DNA from: Ophiosphaerella korrae
Lineage: Eukaryota; Ascomycota; Dothideomycetes; Pleosporales; Phaeosphaeriaceae
Assembly: GCA_028456385.1 (NCBI GenBank)
Contig: JALNQF010000013.1
Coordinates: 430,053 to 494,052 of the forward strand
Length of the DNA stretch: 64,000 bases
Direction of reading: 5' to 3'
Below the pieces are notes generated by a model. The model saw nothing but the letters and a program-made list of their open reading frames with translations. It was not told where the DNA came from and did no database searches. The position numbers were made by a program, and so were the translations under genes. Shown here piece after piece: positions 45,385-55,521 of this stretch; the first letter of the stretch is position 1, and each line of letters begins with the position of its first letter.

Positions 45385-45547
45385 GGTGTCGTGTGCTGGT
45401 GTTTGTTTGGGTGCGTCTTTGCTGTTGCTGTGCTGTGTTGTGCTTGTTCTACGGCGGGCCGTTTGCCCGCAAAAGTCGGCCCAGCCCCACACCACCTTTT
45501 TCTCCTCCACGCCGCCGCCACTACGCTTTTCTGCTATCCTGCCCGCC
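45385..45547. promoter_or_regulatory. Compact divergent promoter, BRE2 and ENP1
   Basis: Only 163 bp separate the start codons of a chromatin-modifier gene (minus) and a ribosome-biogenesis gene (plus), so the two must share promoter DNA. It contains pyrimidine-rich tracts (CCACCTTTTTCTCC) toward ENP1. Confidence 0.7.
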
Positions 45548-47117
45548 ATGCCCAAAGCCCCCAAGTCGCCCGCCGCACGCGACCAGCAGCGGCACAACCC
45601 TCTCGTCGAAGAATACGCCCCTTCGGATCCGTGGAAGCAAAAGCCTGCCAAGCGCCAGAAGCGCAGCAAGGATGCACACGCGGACGAGCAGGCCTTCGTG
45701 GACGCAAAGAGTTCGCGCAAGATCCTCGGCATTGGCCGCGAATTGCAGGAAGAGGACCATCTAGAAAACCAAGCTCGCCGACCAGAAGCCGCCAACCGTG
45801 CCTTCGACTTCGAGTCGAGGCTGGGTGAGGCAGCAGAGCCAGACGACGACGACGACGCCGACGACGCAGCCCATTTCAACGGCGACGACAACGACGACAA
45901 CGACGAAGCCTGGGGGGAGGATGGCGACGAGGTAGAAGAGCTGGAGATTGACGCCAATGATCTGGCGGCATGGAACAAGTTCATCCCTACCGACGACAAC
46001 CCCATTGTCTGGCCAGGCGAGGAGGCCCAGCCCTCTGGACCTGGTACAGATCTGGCAGCGCTTATACTCGAGAAAATTGCCGCCCACGAGGCCACAGATG
46101 GCGCGGTAAAACAGCCACAGATTATGGGCGGCGGTGACCCAGAAGACGCCATCGAATTGCCGGCAAAGGTGGTCGAAGGTGCGTGAACGCAACCATCCCC
46201 GTCCATTGTTCTCCTGCTAATCGTCTACAGTGTACTCCAAAATTGGCTTAATCATGAGCCGTTATAAATCGGGCAAGTTGCCAAAGCCCTTCAAGATTCT
46301 CCCTACGATTCCTGCTTGGGAAACCCTCCTATCCATCACTCGTCCTGAGAACTGGACACCCAATGCCATGTTCGCCGCCACGCGCATCTTCATATCTGCG
46401 AAGCCACAGACAGCACAAATCTTCCTCAACACCGTCCTGCTTCCCTGTGTACAAGAACACATCCAAGACACCCACAAACTGAACGTGCATCTCTACAATG
46501 CACTGAAGAAGGCGCTTTACAAGCCCAGTGCTTTCTTCAAGGGCATCGTCTTCCCTATGCTTACAGATGGAGCATGTACCCAACGCGAAGCTGTCATTGT
46601 AGCATCTGTCGTTGCCAAAGTCTCCGTCCCCGTTCTCCATTCTGCAGCCGGCCTGCACCGCGTGTGTGAGATTGCTGCCGAGCAAATGTCCTCAGACCCA
46701 GATGCCGCAGGTCCTTGCAATATTTTTATCAAGACACTTTTGGAGAAGAAGTACGCGCTTCCATTCAAAGTCATCGACGCTCTTGTCTTCCACTTCCTGC
46801 GCTTCCGCGCCGTAGGGCACGGTGGTGGCGCAGACGCAATGGACACCGGGTCGGTAGCTGGAGATTTGGGAGGTGCTGGTAAATTGCCCGTCATCTGGCA
46901 CCAGTGTCTCCTCGCGTTTGCACAGCGATATCGGAACGATATTACTGAAGATCAGCGAGAAGCACTATTAGATCTGCTACTTTCAAGAGGCCACAAGAGC
47001 ATCAGTGCAGAAGTCAGAAGAGAGCTACTAGAAGGAAGGGGCAGAGGTGTCATGCTTGAGCCGGCACCCATAGGAATCGATGGCGACGACACAATGGTCA
47101 TGGCGATTGATGGTTGA
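45548..47117 (+). CDS. ENP1: ENP1 / bystin, 40S ribosome biogenesis factor
   Basis: Exons 45548-46178 and 46231-47117 (52-nt intron); 505 aa. The N-terminus is basic then strongly acidic (runs of Asp from about residue 98). Conserved bystin block: KVVEVYSKIGLIMSRYKSGK (restored by the splice), LPKPFKILPTIPAWE, TRPENWTPNAMFAATRIFIS, and LYNALKKALYKPSAFFKG. The C-terminal LPVIWHQCLLAFAQRYRNDI and RRELLEGRGRG are also typical. Enp1 is a nucleolar and cytoplasmic pre-40S factor needed for 18S rRNA maturation. A Gly-Ala-rich insertion (HGGGADAMDTGSVAGDLGG) replaces a loop. Confidence 0.95.
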
Positions 47118-47242
47118 GATTGAACGACTTATTCTGAGTGCTCACGATTGCATGTGCATACGACGGCGTTTACAAGGAAAAACAAGTTTTTGATAGAATC
47201 TACGCTTGCTTTGGACCATTCTGACGACCAAGGAGCTACAGA

Positions 47243-47610
47243 CTACTCGCTTTTTACCTCGGCCTTCCCCTTGTAGAAAGCAACATAACCCTTGATCTTG
47301 TTCATCTCTTCCAAGGGATCAGGATAGTACCAGGCGGCATCTTTGACCTCGGTCTTGTTGGTCGTGACGGTGTAGTAGGAGGCATCCCCTTTGTAGGGGC
47401 AGTGAGTCTTGGTGGAAGTGGGTGTGAAGTAAGATGATTTGATGCTGTCAGGGGGGAACTGGTGGATGGTCATAAGCAGTGGTGTGGAGTGGGCTGTGAA
47501 GTGGGCTGTGAAGTGGGCTGGGGACGCACGTAGATGTTTCCATCGACAACCTCCCATTTGTCAGTCTCGGCGACTACGACGCCGTTCACCGATGCGGTTG
47601 CGTGGGGCAT
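47243..47610 (-). CDS. DUF427 domain protein, small
   Basis: Exons 47610-47530 and 47458-47243 (71-nt intron); 98 aa. Seen: MPHATASVNGVVVAETDKWEVV, then after the splice FPPDSIKSSYF and the DUF427 hallmark THCPYKGDASYYTV, with DAAWYYPDPLEEMNKIKGYVAFYK. DUF427 is a small beta-roll domain found widely in bacteria and fungi, with no firmly established activity. The intron contains three copies of an AGTGGGCTGTGA-like 12-mer on the plus strand, unusual for so short an intron. Confidence 0.85.
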
Positions 47611-48359
47611 GATGATGGGGTATGTGGCCTCACGGTATCTGAAGAGCGAGGGTTGGGGTGGAGGTGCGGTGCATAGTTGCCTGACGTGGTGGTGGTGGCG
47701 GTGGGGGGAGGGGATGGTTGTTATCGATAAGGGAGCACTTGGCAGATGAATCATGAACAAGCAGCTTCGCTGAGTGCCCTATATCTAGGTAGGTATCTAT
47801 CGGATGCTCCCAGAGACCAACAACAAGCCAGGCCCAAGTGGAGCTAGCAAGAAGGGTTATATTATCTATTCGAGACGCCCCCTTTCCTGGCCGCTCCCCC
47901 AACGCGTGCAGCAGTAGTTTATGTTTATGCATGGACCCAAGTTGAGCCTCAAGTCTTGGAAGCGGTGCACGGTTAAAAGGAATGCACAAACCCATCCTTT
48001 TACCCTTCGGATGTGCGAGTCAGGCGATGCCAGAACGCAAGAGGCAGGCTGGGTGGGACCAGAAGAAACAAATTGCCATTGGGGCGTGGGATCGTTTGAC
48101 GGCGGACCATTACTGATTGGCACGCGCTTATCTGGCTCTCGGCGAGCTTTGTTCGTCATGGCCGCGGCGAAAAAAAGTTGATCAAACAGCGCCCATGCCC
48201 TCAACACCTTCGACACCTTCAACACCCTTAACACCCTTGACACCCTCAACACCTTCAACACCTTCAACACCTTTCGTCCACGCCCCTCGCCATCTCTCGC
48301 CATCTGTCTGCCATTGATCCTGCGTCTCTCTGTGTCTCTGCTTTCACCCTCAGCTGCCA
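47611..48359. other. Divergent region, DUF427 and NADH dehydrogenase genes, 749 bp
   Basis: 5' regions of both genes. It has a GT-rich stretch near 47680-47720, and an eight-copy 9-bp minisatellite (48200-48271) in the probable leader of the dehydrogenase. Confidence 0.55.
48200..48271 (+). repeat. Eight-copy 9-bp minisatellite (YTYRACACC)
   Basis: Eight uninterrupted units: CTCAACACC, TTCGACACC, TTCAACACC, CTTAACACC, CTTGACACC, CTCAACACC, TTCAACACC, TTCAACACC. Variation is confined to the first four bases. It ends 88 bp before the ATG of the alternative NADH dehydrogenase, so probably lies in the 5' leader. Confidence 0.85.
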
Positions 48360-50096
48360 ATGGCTTCCAACATGCGGCCCTTTGCCGCCCATCTCCTGTC
48401 GCAGGCACAGCTGGCTGGCCGTCGCACCTACACCACCGCTCCCCGCCCGTCGCTCATGGCCGGCAGGGCCCAATGGACGCCACGGCCTATTCAGAGCCAG
48501 ATTGCCCTGCGCCAGTCCATCCGGTGGGCCTCGGGCGACGCGCCCGCGCCCAAGCCCCGGAGGAGGTTTCGTGTGCTGCGCTGGACCTGGCGACTGACCT
48601 ACCTCTCCGCCTTTGCCGGCCTGGGCTACGTGGGCTACGGCATCTACGAGATGCGCAATCCCGAAGACCAGCCGGAGCCGGATCCAAGCAAGAAGACGCT
48701 GGTCGTGCTGGGCACCGGCTGGGGCTCTGTCTCGCTGCTGAAGAAGCTCGACACGGAAAACTACAACGTCGTCGTCGTCTCCCCGCGCAACTACTTCCTC
48801 TTCACCCCGCTGCTCCCCTCCTGCACCGTCGGCACCATCGAGCACCGCTCCATCATGGAGCCCATTCGCAATTTTCTGCGCCACAAAAAGGCCGCCGTCA
48901 AGTACTACGAGGCCGAGGCCACCCGGATCGACTACGAGAAGCGCGTCGTCTACATCAACGACGACTCGGAGATCAAGGGTGACTCTTTCAAGACAGAGGT
49001 GCCCTTTGACATGCTGGTCGTGGGCGTTGGTGCTGAGAACGCTACTTTTGGCATTCCCGGTGTCCGTGAAAATGGCCTGTTTCTCAAGGAGGTTGGCGAC
49101 GCCCAGCGGATCCGTGCCCGCATCATGGACTGTTGCGAGACGGCTACGTTCAAAGACCAGTCCGATGCTGAGAAGCAGCGCTTGTTGCACATGGTCGTCG
49201 TCGGCGGCGGTCCCACTGGCGTCGAGTTTGCCGGCGAGCTCCAGGACTTCTTCCACTCCGACCTCAAGAAGTGGCTCCCAGAAATCAAGGACAACTTCAA
49301 GGTCACCCTCGTTGAGGCTCTCCCCAACGTGCTTCCTATGTTCTCCAAGCAGCTCATTGAATACACCGAGAAGACGTTCAAGGAGGAGACCATCACCATC
49401 CGGACCAAGACCATGGTCAAGAATGTGACGGAGAAGTTCATCGAGGCCGAGTCCGTTGGCCCTGATGGCAAGAAGCAGCTAGAGAGAATTCCCTATGGTC
49501 TGCTCGTCTGGGCTACAGGAAATGCTCTCCGGCCGCTGGTCAAGGACCTTATCAATCAGATTCCTGCCCAGAAGGATTCTCGTCGTGGCCTTGCAGTCAA
49601 CGAATACCTGGTCGTCAAGGGTGCTGAGAACGTCTGGGCCGTTGGTGATTGTGCAGTTGCCAACTATGCCCCTACTGCCCAGGTCGCCGCCCAGGAGGGT
49701 GCTTTCCTTGCCCGCATGTTCAACAACATGGCCAAGACGCAAGAAATCGATGATCAGCTCGCCCAGCTCTCCATCGCTCAGGAAAAAGCCCCTAGCAAAG
49801 AAGCACGCGACAACATCTTCACCGAGATCAAGGACCTTCAGAAACGACAACGTCGTGTGAAGCAAATCAGCCCTTTTGAGTATTCCCACCAGGGTTCTCT
49901 CGCGTACATTGGTTCTGAGAAGGCAGTTGCGGACATCTCGTGGTTCTCAGGCAACATTGCTAGCGGCGGCACTGTGACATACATGTTCTGGCGAAGTGCA
50001 TATCTGAGTATGTGCTTCAGCACACGCAACAGAGTTCTTGTAATCATGGACTGGGTCAAAGCAAAAGTCTTTGGTCGTGACGTCTCGCGCGTCTGA
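48360..50096 (+). CDS. Alternative (type II) NADH dehydrogenase, mitochondrial
   Basis: 578 aa, single exon. The N-terminus (about 100 aa) is Arg/Ala/Ser-rich with no acidic stretch (MRPFAAHLLSQAQLAGRRTYTT), a mitochondrial presequence, followed by a membrane segment (LTYLSAFAGLGYVGYGIYEM). Two dinucleotide folds follow: VVLGTGWGSVSLLKK for FAD and VVVGGGPTGVEFAGE for NADH. Then NVLPMFSKQLIEYTEKTF and WAVGDCAV, the C-terminal FAD contact. The last ~30 residues (SMCFSTRNRVLVIMDWVKAKVFGRDVSR) are the membrane-anchoring tail. These enzymes oxidise NADH and pass electrons to ubiquinone without proton pumping. There is no EF-hand insertion, so it is not the calcium-dependent type. Inner versus outer membrane face (Ndi or Nde) is not decided here; the presequence plus membrane segment favours external. 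Confidence 0.92.
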   Translation: MASNMRPFAAHLLSQAQLAGRRTYTTAPRPSLMAGRAQWTPRPIQSQIALRQSIRWASGDAPAPKPRRRFRVLRWTWRLTYLSAFAGLGYVGYGIYEMRNPEDQPEPDPSKKTLVVLGTGWGSVSLLKKLDTENYNVVVVSPRNYFLFTPLLPSCTVGTIEHRSIMEPIRNFLRHKKAAVKYYEAEATRIDYEKRVVYINDDSEIKGDSFKTEVPFDMLVVGVGAENATFGIPGVRENGLFLKEVGDAQRIRARIMDCCETATFKDQSDAEKQRLLHMVVVGGGPTGVEFAGELQDFFHSDLKKWLPEIKDNFKVTLVEALPNVLPMFSKQLIEYTEKTFKEETITIRTKTMVKNVTEKFIEAESVGPDGKKQLERIPYGLLVWATGNALRPLVKDLINQIPAQKDSRRGLAVNEYLVVKGAENVWAVGDCAVANYAPTAQVAAQEGAFLARMFNNMAKTQEIDDQLAQLSIAQEKAPSKEARDNIFTEIKDLQKRQRRVKQISPFEYSHQGSLAYIGSEKAVADISWFSGNIASGGTVTYMFWRSAYLSMCFSTRNRVLVIMDWVKAKVFGRDVSRV

Positions 50097-50568
50097 GCAT
50101 CCTGTCCCCAGCCCTTCCTTCCAATCAAAATTTCCTCGTCCTGGAAAAGTCACTTTTGTTACATGTACCTTAGCTTTTAGTTTTTCCCTCCTCTTCGTGT
50201 TTGACTACCCCATGTACAAGAGTAATACGGGGCCTTGCTCGCTGGCCTGGACTTGTCGTTGTTTGGCGTTTAGTGGGTCAGATGATTGCATCTGATACTT
50301 AGATTTGAATATGCGTTACTTGTGCTTTCAGGGATATAGAAGTGGCGGATCGTGAAGAGAGAAAATTTACCACATTCTTAAAACTGATCAATAGCATCTT
50401 GTACTTGTACTCGTATTTGGCTACGCCCGTCCCATGTTATGATACAATGCTGAGGGATCGAAGAACCCGAAGATATGCGAGTGTGATGGAATGCTACAAT
50501 AGAATGCTACGCTGAATTCAAGGTCGGTCATCGTACATATGCTAGAAATATACCTTCTTCAAATTTCA
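50097..50568. other. Intergenic region between convergent genes, 472 bp
   Basis: 3' flanks of the dehydrogenase and PQ-loop genes. No feature. Confidence 0.5.
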
Positions 50569-52107
50569 TCATCTTGGAGATCCAATTCCCCCATAACTCC
50601 TTGGACTCGAATGTCGACTTGTGCCTAACAATGCCCTGGCCTCATCGAGCGCATCCCCTCTCTGCCCTCGAATAGGAATACTCTTGCTTGAGCTTCCCAC
50701 GCTCTCTGGACTTGTACCTCGAGGGGTGTCCGCCGGAGTTGCTGCGCGACTTACGCTGGGCGTAGTGGCGACACTTATGCTGGGCGTAGCGGCGACACTT
50801 ACGGCGGGTGCCCATCCGCGCATCCACCCACTTACTCTGCGCCAATGTAAGCGGCGACGTTTGAATTTGCCATGGTCCTCAATAGTGATGATGACTTCGT
50901 CATCGCGTGGATTTGTGCTGCGGCCGCGTGGCTCGTTGTCTCCAAAGGAGATAAATTGAAGTCCGACCAGGGCGTCCATGATGAGTACGCCGGCTGCGCC
51001 AAGGAAAAAGGGAAGGGCGCGGAGAACCCAGTTTCGTCGCTCGCTTCCGTCTGGTGATACCCAGCCAGCGCCAGAGCCGGGGGAGTAATCGTACCATGCG
51101 CAGGGATTTGTAAGGAGGGATGTTGAGTAGAAGAGGTTACCAAAGAAGGCGGCTATGAACAGAGCGGGAGAAAGGCCTGCGGTTGATTTTCGGACCTGAT
51201 TCATATAAAGCTGAGGGAGTCTAGAGCCGAGGTACAGGAATGTGCTCATCCAGGAGAAGACCTTGCCCGCTATTGCGGTGGCCGTAGGGGTAGTCTCTGA
51301 GGCTGTGGCATGTAGTGGCAATGCACGCGTGCTATATGGGACTGGGGTAAATGGGCTGTTGGGATTTGCGGTCGAGGATTTGGACAAGACGGCAAAGATG
51401 AGGGAGATGCATAGAAGGGTCCGGGGAGACGGCATAGGTGAAGTTGATGCAGCTACTCGACGGACGTGCGGATTCGGCGACGGATTTGGCGACGAGTTTG
51501 GATATTCCAATGCAGGAGAGCGTGCAAAGTTTGGGATTCGAAAAGCGTGCATTGGGCTTGATGGAGGTGGCAGGTCCGCGTTGGGGCTTGGGGAGGAGGG
51601 AGGGTTGGAATGGCCGCCTCCATTTGGTTTGGCATCTTTGTGCACCCCAAGCGCGTCCTTTCCTGGACTGCCGTTGCCTGCGCTCCAGCGGCCCCAGATG
51701 GGACGGAGTGGCCTTCCGTGGTGGAGCAGCTCATACCACACCCACTGGGCACACAGACAACAGTCGACAAAGACGTAGTACGAGGCGATGATGATCTGCC
51801 ATGATGCCTGGCCGGTGAACAGGCAGCCCAGCAGGTTGGTCAAGTCACCTAGCAGCCATTCGGTGAGGAAGAAGGCGCTGAGGCCGGACGTGGACCGGAG
51901 GCGGTGGTTCTTGTATATTTGGGGCAGCTGTGCAAACAGCCACGAGACGATGCTGCACGTGCCGAGCAGCGTGGACAAGAGGGCAAGGTTGGTGGGCACG
52001 CACGAGTGGAAAGTTGCCGACAGCTGGTGCAGGAACTCGCTGGCCGGTTCGCAGTGTGGTGGGAGTCGCGGCTGGGCTATGCGTAGAGGCGACAGGTAGG
52101 GGGGCAT
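50569..52107 (-). CDS. PQ-loop membrane protein (vacuolar Ypq-like transporter)
   Basis: 512 aa, single exon, from the ATG at 52107 (46 codons inside the longest frame; that upstream extension is low-complexity). Two PQ-loop repeats: WLFAQLPQIYKNHRLRSTSG (about residue 60) and YLGSRLPQLYMNQVRKSTAG (about residue 290), each preceding a membrane helix; six to seven hydrophobic segments in total. The Ypq1-3/PQLC2 family exports cationic amino acids from vacuoles or lysosomes; the two Pro-Gln dipeptides are required. A hydrophilic Pro/Ser-rich loop separates the halves. The Ser/Thr-rich tail has an imperfect repeat (VSVAATPSISVATTPSVSRAA) ending in several Thr-Pro sites and a di-leucine-like EARALLG. 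Confidence 0.88.
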   Translation of the reverse strand: MPPYLSPLRIAQPRLPPHCEPASEFLHQLSATFHSCVPTNLALLSTLLGTCSIVSWLFAQLPQIYKNHRLRSTSGLSAFFLTEWLLGDLTNLLGCLFTGQASWQIIIASYYVFVDCCLCAQWVWYELLHHGRPLRPIWGRWSAGNGSPGKDALGVHKDAKPNGGGHSNPPSSPSPNADLPPPSSPMHAFRIPNFARSPALEYPNSSPNPSPNPHVRRVAASTSPMPSPRTLLCISLIFAVLSKSSTANPNSPFTPVPYSTRALPLHATASETTPTATAIAGKVFSWMSTFLYLGSRLPQLYMNQVRKSTAGLSPALFIAAFFGNLFYSTSLLTNPCAWYDYSPGSGAGWVSPDGSERRNWVLRALPFFLGAAGVLIMDALVGLQFISFGDNEPRGRSTNPRDDEVIITIEDHGKFKRRRLHWRRVSGWMRGWAPAVSVAATPSISVATTPSVSRAATPADTPRGTSPESVGSSSKSIPIRGQRGDALDEARALLGTSRHSSPRSYGGIGSPR

Positions 52108-52477
52108 GGTCTTGCGAGAAGCATGAGTGAGGGTTGCGGCGCGGCGGTTTGGTGGGCGTGCGTCGCCTCTTGTGCGTGTGCTGTAGCAGAAGCATGGACG
52201 CCCGCAGTCAGGTGGAGGCTGGCCCCCTTCGCCGCCTTCACACAACGCTGTGCCTCCCAGTGGTCACTCGGCATCCTGAACTCGGCCCCGTGCACACACA
52301 GTGTGACGCGTGGGGCAGCAGCATCATTACGATAAGCTTATCTGCCTCGGTCATGCCGCCCCTGTCCGTCTTGATCGCTTCCGTCTTCGGCTCCCAACGC
52401 CGATCACAACGTAATGGAAACACAGCACCCGACACAACTCGATGTGATTGTGATGCTATTCCTATCCCAGCCCAACT
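52108..52477. other. Intergenic region between PQ-loop and FAD enzyme genes, 370 bp
   Basis: 5' region of the PQ-loop gene and 3' flank of the FAD enzyme gene. No feature. Confidence 0.5.
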
Positions 52478-53968
52478 CTAATTCCTCCACCGCCACAATG
52501 CATGCCGATGGAGCAAATAGTCCCTAGATTGTATGCTCTTCCAGATGCCCCAGAAACCGCCCAGCGGCCATACATTCTTCAGCCGCTTACTCCAGTCTTT
52601 GCTCGCCGTGTACTTTTCAATGTCTACATAGACTTTATCATACACTCCTGGCAGCGCATCATCTGCCCTATACTTCTTCCGTAGGCCTGTGTGCCACTCG
52701 TAGTCAAATTGGGACCAGAACTCGTCTCTGCTGTAGTATGTGTGCGCGTACAGCCACTTCATCCCCCCCATTTGACCCAACGTTTTCTCAAGCGCCCGAT
52801 TTTTGCCAAGGTAGGTGGTCGCGTCTTTTGGCCCAAAGCCCCAAAGCCCAATATTGAGCATTTGGTCATTCTTCAAATCACCCTTGGTATGCGGATGCAT
52901 AGTCGGTTGTGGGCTTTGTTTGAGTGGACAGAGCCATATTGGCCAAATGTTGAACGTCTCACTCGTGTAATCGATGAAGTCTTCCGCCTTGGGATATGGT
53001 AGTGCCATATCCTGGACAATGTATCTAGTAGCAATCCCAGAGGCGTGAAGCGCACGGTAAAGCATTCGAGTGTGGCAAAAGTCGTCCAGGAACCAGCGTG
53101 TGAAGGAGTTGAAGGGGAATCGCATATACTCAAAAGCTGATCGACCAACCCAAAATCCACCACGATCGTACCTAAACATGTACTCTGCTAATGGTATATA
53201 CTCAGTAACGGGATCAGTAGAGGAACGGGTAGCGGCCTCTACATGTAAGTAGAACCAAGGATCCCAGGGACTGCTGAACGTTTGTGGCTTCGTATCAGCC
53301 GGTAAATGATTGGTCATCTCGCCTGTGATAATGGCACCGTGGCTTTTGCTGAACAAAATCCCGTCGACGTAGTCGTTTTGGTCGCCCTTTGGTCCTCCTG
53401 GGAACTCTCTTATTTCCTTTACTGCCTGTGCCACACTGCGAACTGGCCAATATGTTGTTTTAACGTATTTCTTCGCCTCCAATAGTTGTAGATTGACAAG
53501 CGTAGTGATTCCTAAAGTGCCCACTGCGCCAGCAGCTCCCCGAAACAGGTCTCGGTTCTCTGTTTCAGAAGCTTTGACGATACTACCATCAGCAAGGATC
53601 ATTTCCACCTCGTTAATCGTGCGATCAAAGAAACCGTGTTTGAAACTTGAACTCTCTCCCGCAGTACCAGCATATCCTCCTCCAACAGTAATCCCAGGGA
53701 ACTCCATGACAACGGGTGGTACAAGTCCATACGGTATCGTGGCCTCCACAAGGCGATCCATAGATACGTTCGGTTCTACAAGTGCAGTCCTACTGACTGT
53801 GTCGATTTTGACGACATTTTTCAAGTTACTGATATCGACCACACTCTTTTTCAAGTTTGGACGCGTACTGTTGGTAGAGCCATGTGATATCCGGAAGGGT
53901 TCTTTACGCGCGAAATAATCTTTGACTTTTGACGCCACTTGCGCAACTATGCGCGCATGACGGTCCAT
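52478..53968 (-). CDS. FAD-linked oxidoreductase, DHCR24-like
   Basis: 496 aa, single exon. A PCMH-type FAD domain near the N-terminus: FRISHGSTNSTRP, VVKIDTVSRTALVEPNVSMDRLVEA, VPPVVMEFPGITVGGGYAGTAGE, and FRGAAGAVGTLGITTLVNLQL. The downstream region (RYDRGGFWVGRSAF, RWFLDDFCHTRMLYRALHAS, WPIWLCPLKQSP, GGMKWLYAHTYYSRDEFW) is the 24-dehydrocholesterol reductase/Diminuto pattern. In animals and plants DHCR24 reduces the sterol C24 double bond; fungi make ergosterol mainly through Erg4/Erg5, so the substrate of this fungal paralogue is uncertain. No membrane anchor is obvious. Confidence 0.85.
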   Translation of the reverse strand: MDRHARIVAQVASKVKDYFARKEPFRISHGSTNSTRPNLKKSVVDISNLKNVVKIDTVSRTALVEPNVSMDRLVEATIPYGLVPPVVMEFPGITVGGGYAGTAGESSSFKHGFFDRTINEVEMILADGSIVKASETENRDLFRGAAGAVGTLGITTLVNLQLLEAKKYVKTTYWPVRSVAQAVKEIREFPGGPKGDQNDYVDGILFSKSHGAIITGEMTNHLPADTKPQTFSSPWDPWFYLHVEAATRSSTDPVTEYIPLAEYMFRYDRGGFWVGRSAFEYMRFPFNSFTRWFLDDFCHTRMLYRALHASGIATRYIVQDMALPYPKAEDFIDYTSETFNIWPIWLCPLKQSPQPTMHPHTKGDLKNDQMLNIGLWGFGPKDATTYLGKNRALEKTLGQMGGMKWLYAHTYYSRDEFWSQFDYEWHTGLRKKYRADDALPGVYDKVYVDIEKYTASKDWSKRLKNVWPLGGFWGIWKSIQSRDYLLHRHALWRWRN

Positions 53969-54413
53969 TGTTGAGTTAGAAACCCGCCAAACTCCTCAAT
54001 ACATGAGGATGCTACTGGTACATGATGAATGATGGATACCTGTGAGTGTGAGTGAACAATCCAGCCTTGATGTTCGATGCCAGGCGTGCTCGGGCCAGTC
54101 AAGACCAACTTTTTGTCCACGTCAGTCCTAATTTAGACTTAGTGTTGATGGAATTCCCTAGGATTGATTCTCGAAATAGGCGTTCCTAGAATTACTACTC
54201 TACTTAGACGACTATTCTGTGTGAACTGGGCCAATGTAACAGTGTTTTAACTATCATATCGAAGCTCTGGTCTGCGCACGGATATGACAGCCGCTCAAGA
54301 ATCAGCTATGCATGTGTAATACTAAAGCTCTCCAGCTGTTTCTCTACCAGCCAAAATCTACATACGCGTAATGCACCAGCCAACATACCATTCGCTTCGT
54401 CAACAGGAAACCC
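53969..54413. other. Intergenic region, 445 bp
   Basis: 5' region of the FAD enzyme gene and 3' region of the alcohol dehydrogenase gene. No feature. Confidence 0.5.
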
Positions 54414-55521
54414 TTATGGTGCCCTTACTACTTTCCGACCCGTCACCTCGTATCTTTGAAGCTCTTGAATGATTTTGGGCGAGTCTGTAAAATCGTAGAC
54501 CTCAATCTTCGGTGTGATCTTGCCTTCAACAGCCAACTGAAGAAGATCATCCATTTGCTGATTCGTACCCGTCGATGAGCCTCTGATCACAAGACCTAGG
54601 ACCATTAGTAGGCGTTCTTGAACTGGTACATGCTATCATACCTCGGTTTGCTATGTGAATTGGAGACATAGGGAACATGAATGTGTCCGGAGGCAAGCCC
54701 ACGCAGACAAAAACGCCGCTGTTCCTTACTAGCGATGGAGCCTGTGTATATGCCCGCTCACTTCCAGCAACACAGATGATACCATGAGCGCCTTCGCCAT
54801 CGGTCAAGTCCATGACGGCCTGCACAATATCATCCTGTTTCGCATAGTCCACGAACGCAACCGCACCCATCTCTTTACTCAGCTTTTCCTTCTCCACACC
54901 GCTATCAATGGCAATGACTTTGTATCCCTTGATTGTTGCGATTTGGACACCAATGTGGCCGAGGCCACCTCCTGCACCAACGATGGCGACGAAGTCACCA
55001 GGTTGAACTTCCGGTTCCAGTTTAGATACAGCACCAGCAAGACTCAGTCCTGCACACAACAGTGGCGCAGCAATCTCGCTCTTTACACCATCCGGAATTA
55101 GAGTGAGAAATTCGGCATGTGCTACGGTGTATTGTTGTAACGTTCCCCATACGCTTCGCCCTGTATTCAACTGCTTGCTACAGTGGTTTATCTTGCCCTT
55201 TTTACAGCTTGTGCACTGATTGCATGCACTCCAGAGCCACTTGATGCCCACTCGCCTTCCCAATAAATCACGTGATGCACCTGGTCCCAGTTTGACGACC
55301 TGTCCAACACCTTCATGTCCTGGCACGGGAGTGTACTTGCCGCGCCCTTCAACATTCATACAGTCGGAATGACAGATCCCAGAACACTCGAGCTTGACGA
55401 GGACTTCATTTTTCGCTGGTTGCTGGACTTCGACGTTATTGCGAATTTTGAGAACACAACCTGGCCTAGGATCCTCAATCCATGCAACAATTTGTGTAGA
55501 AGGTATCAATCCGTTAGACAT
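54414..55521 (-). CDS. Zinc-dependent alcohol dehydrogenase
   Basis: Exons 55521-54642 and 54595-54414 (46-nt intron, GTATGA...CTACTAAT...CCTAG); 353 aa. Catalytic zinc ligands: the Cys in CSGICHSD and the His/Glu of PGHEGVGQ. Structural zinc lobe: CNQCTSCKKGKINHC. Nucleotide fold: GAGGGLGHIGVQ with an Asp at the end of the second strand (VIAIDSG), indicating NAD rather than NADP. Medium-chain family, closest to fungal ADH1-type ethanol dehydrogenases. It is the last gene before the RIP-mutated block, with its start codon about 220 bp from the onset. Confidence 0.92.

Noticed and set aside
44491..45828. 445-codon plus-strand frame opposite BRE2
   Set aside because: It is a Gly/Ala/Val/Arg-rich shadow of GC-rich coding DNA with no domain; BRE2 on the other strand has clear SPRY motifs.
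45385..46206. 274-codon in-frame upstream extension of BRE2 (861-aa frame in total)
   Set aside because: It runs antisense across ENP1 exon 1 and its product is a low-complexity Ser/Ala shadow of the acidic ENP1 codons. BRE2 homologues begin near the ATG at 45384.
48264..49256. 330-codon minus-strand frame opposite the NADH dehydrogenase
   Set aside because: It is a shadow frame with no domain. The plus-strand frame has both nucleotide-binding motifs and a presequence.
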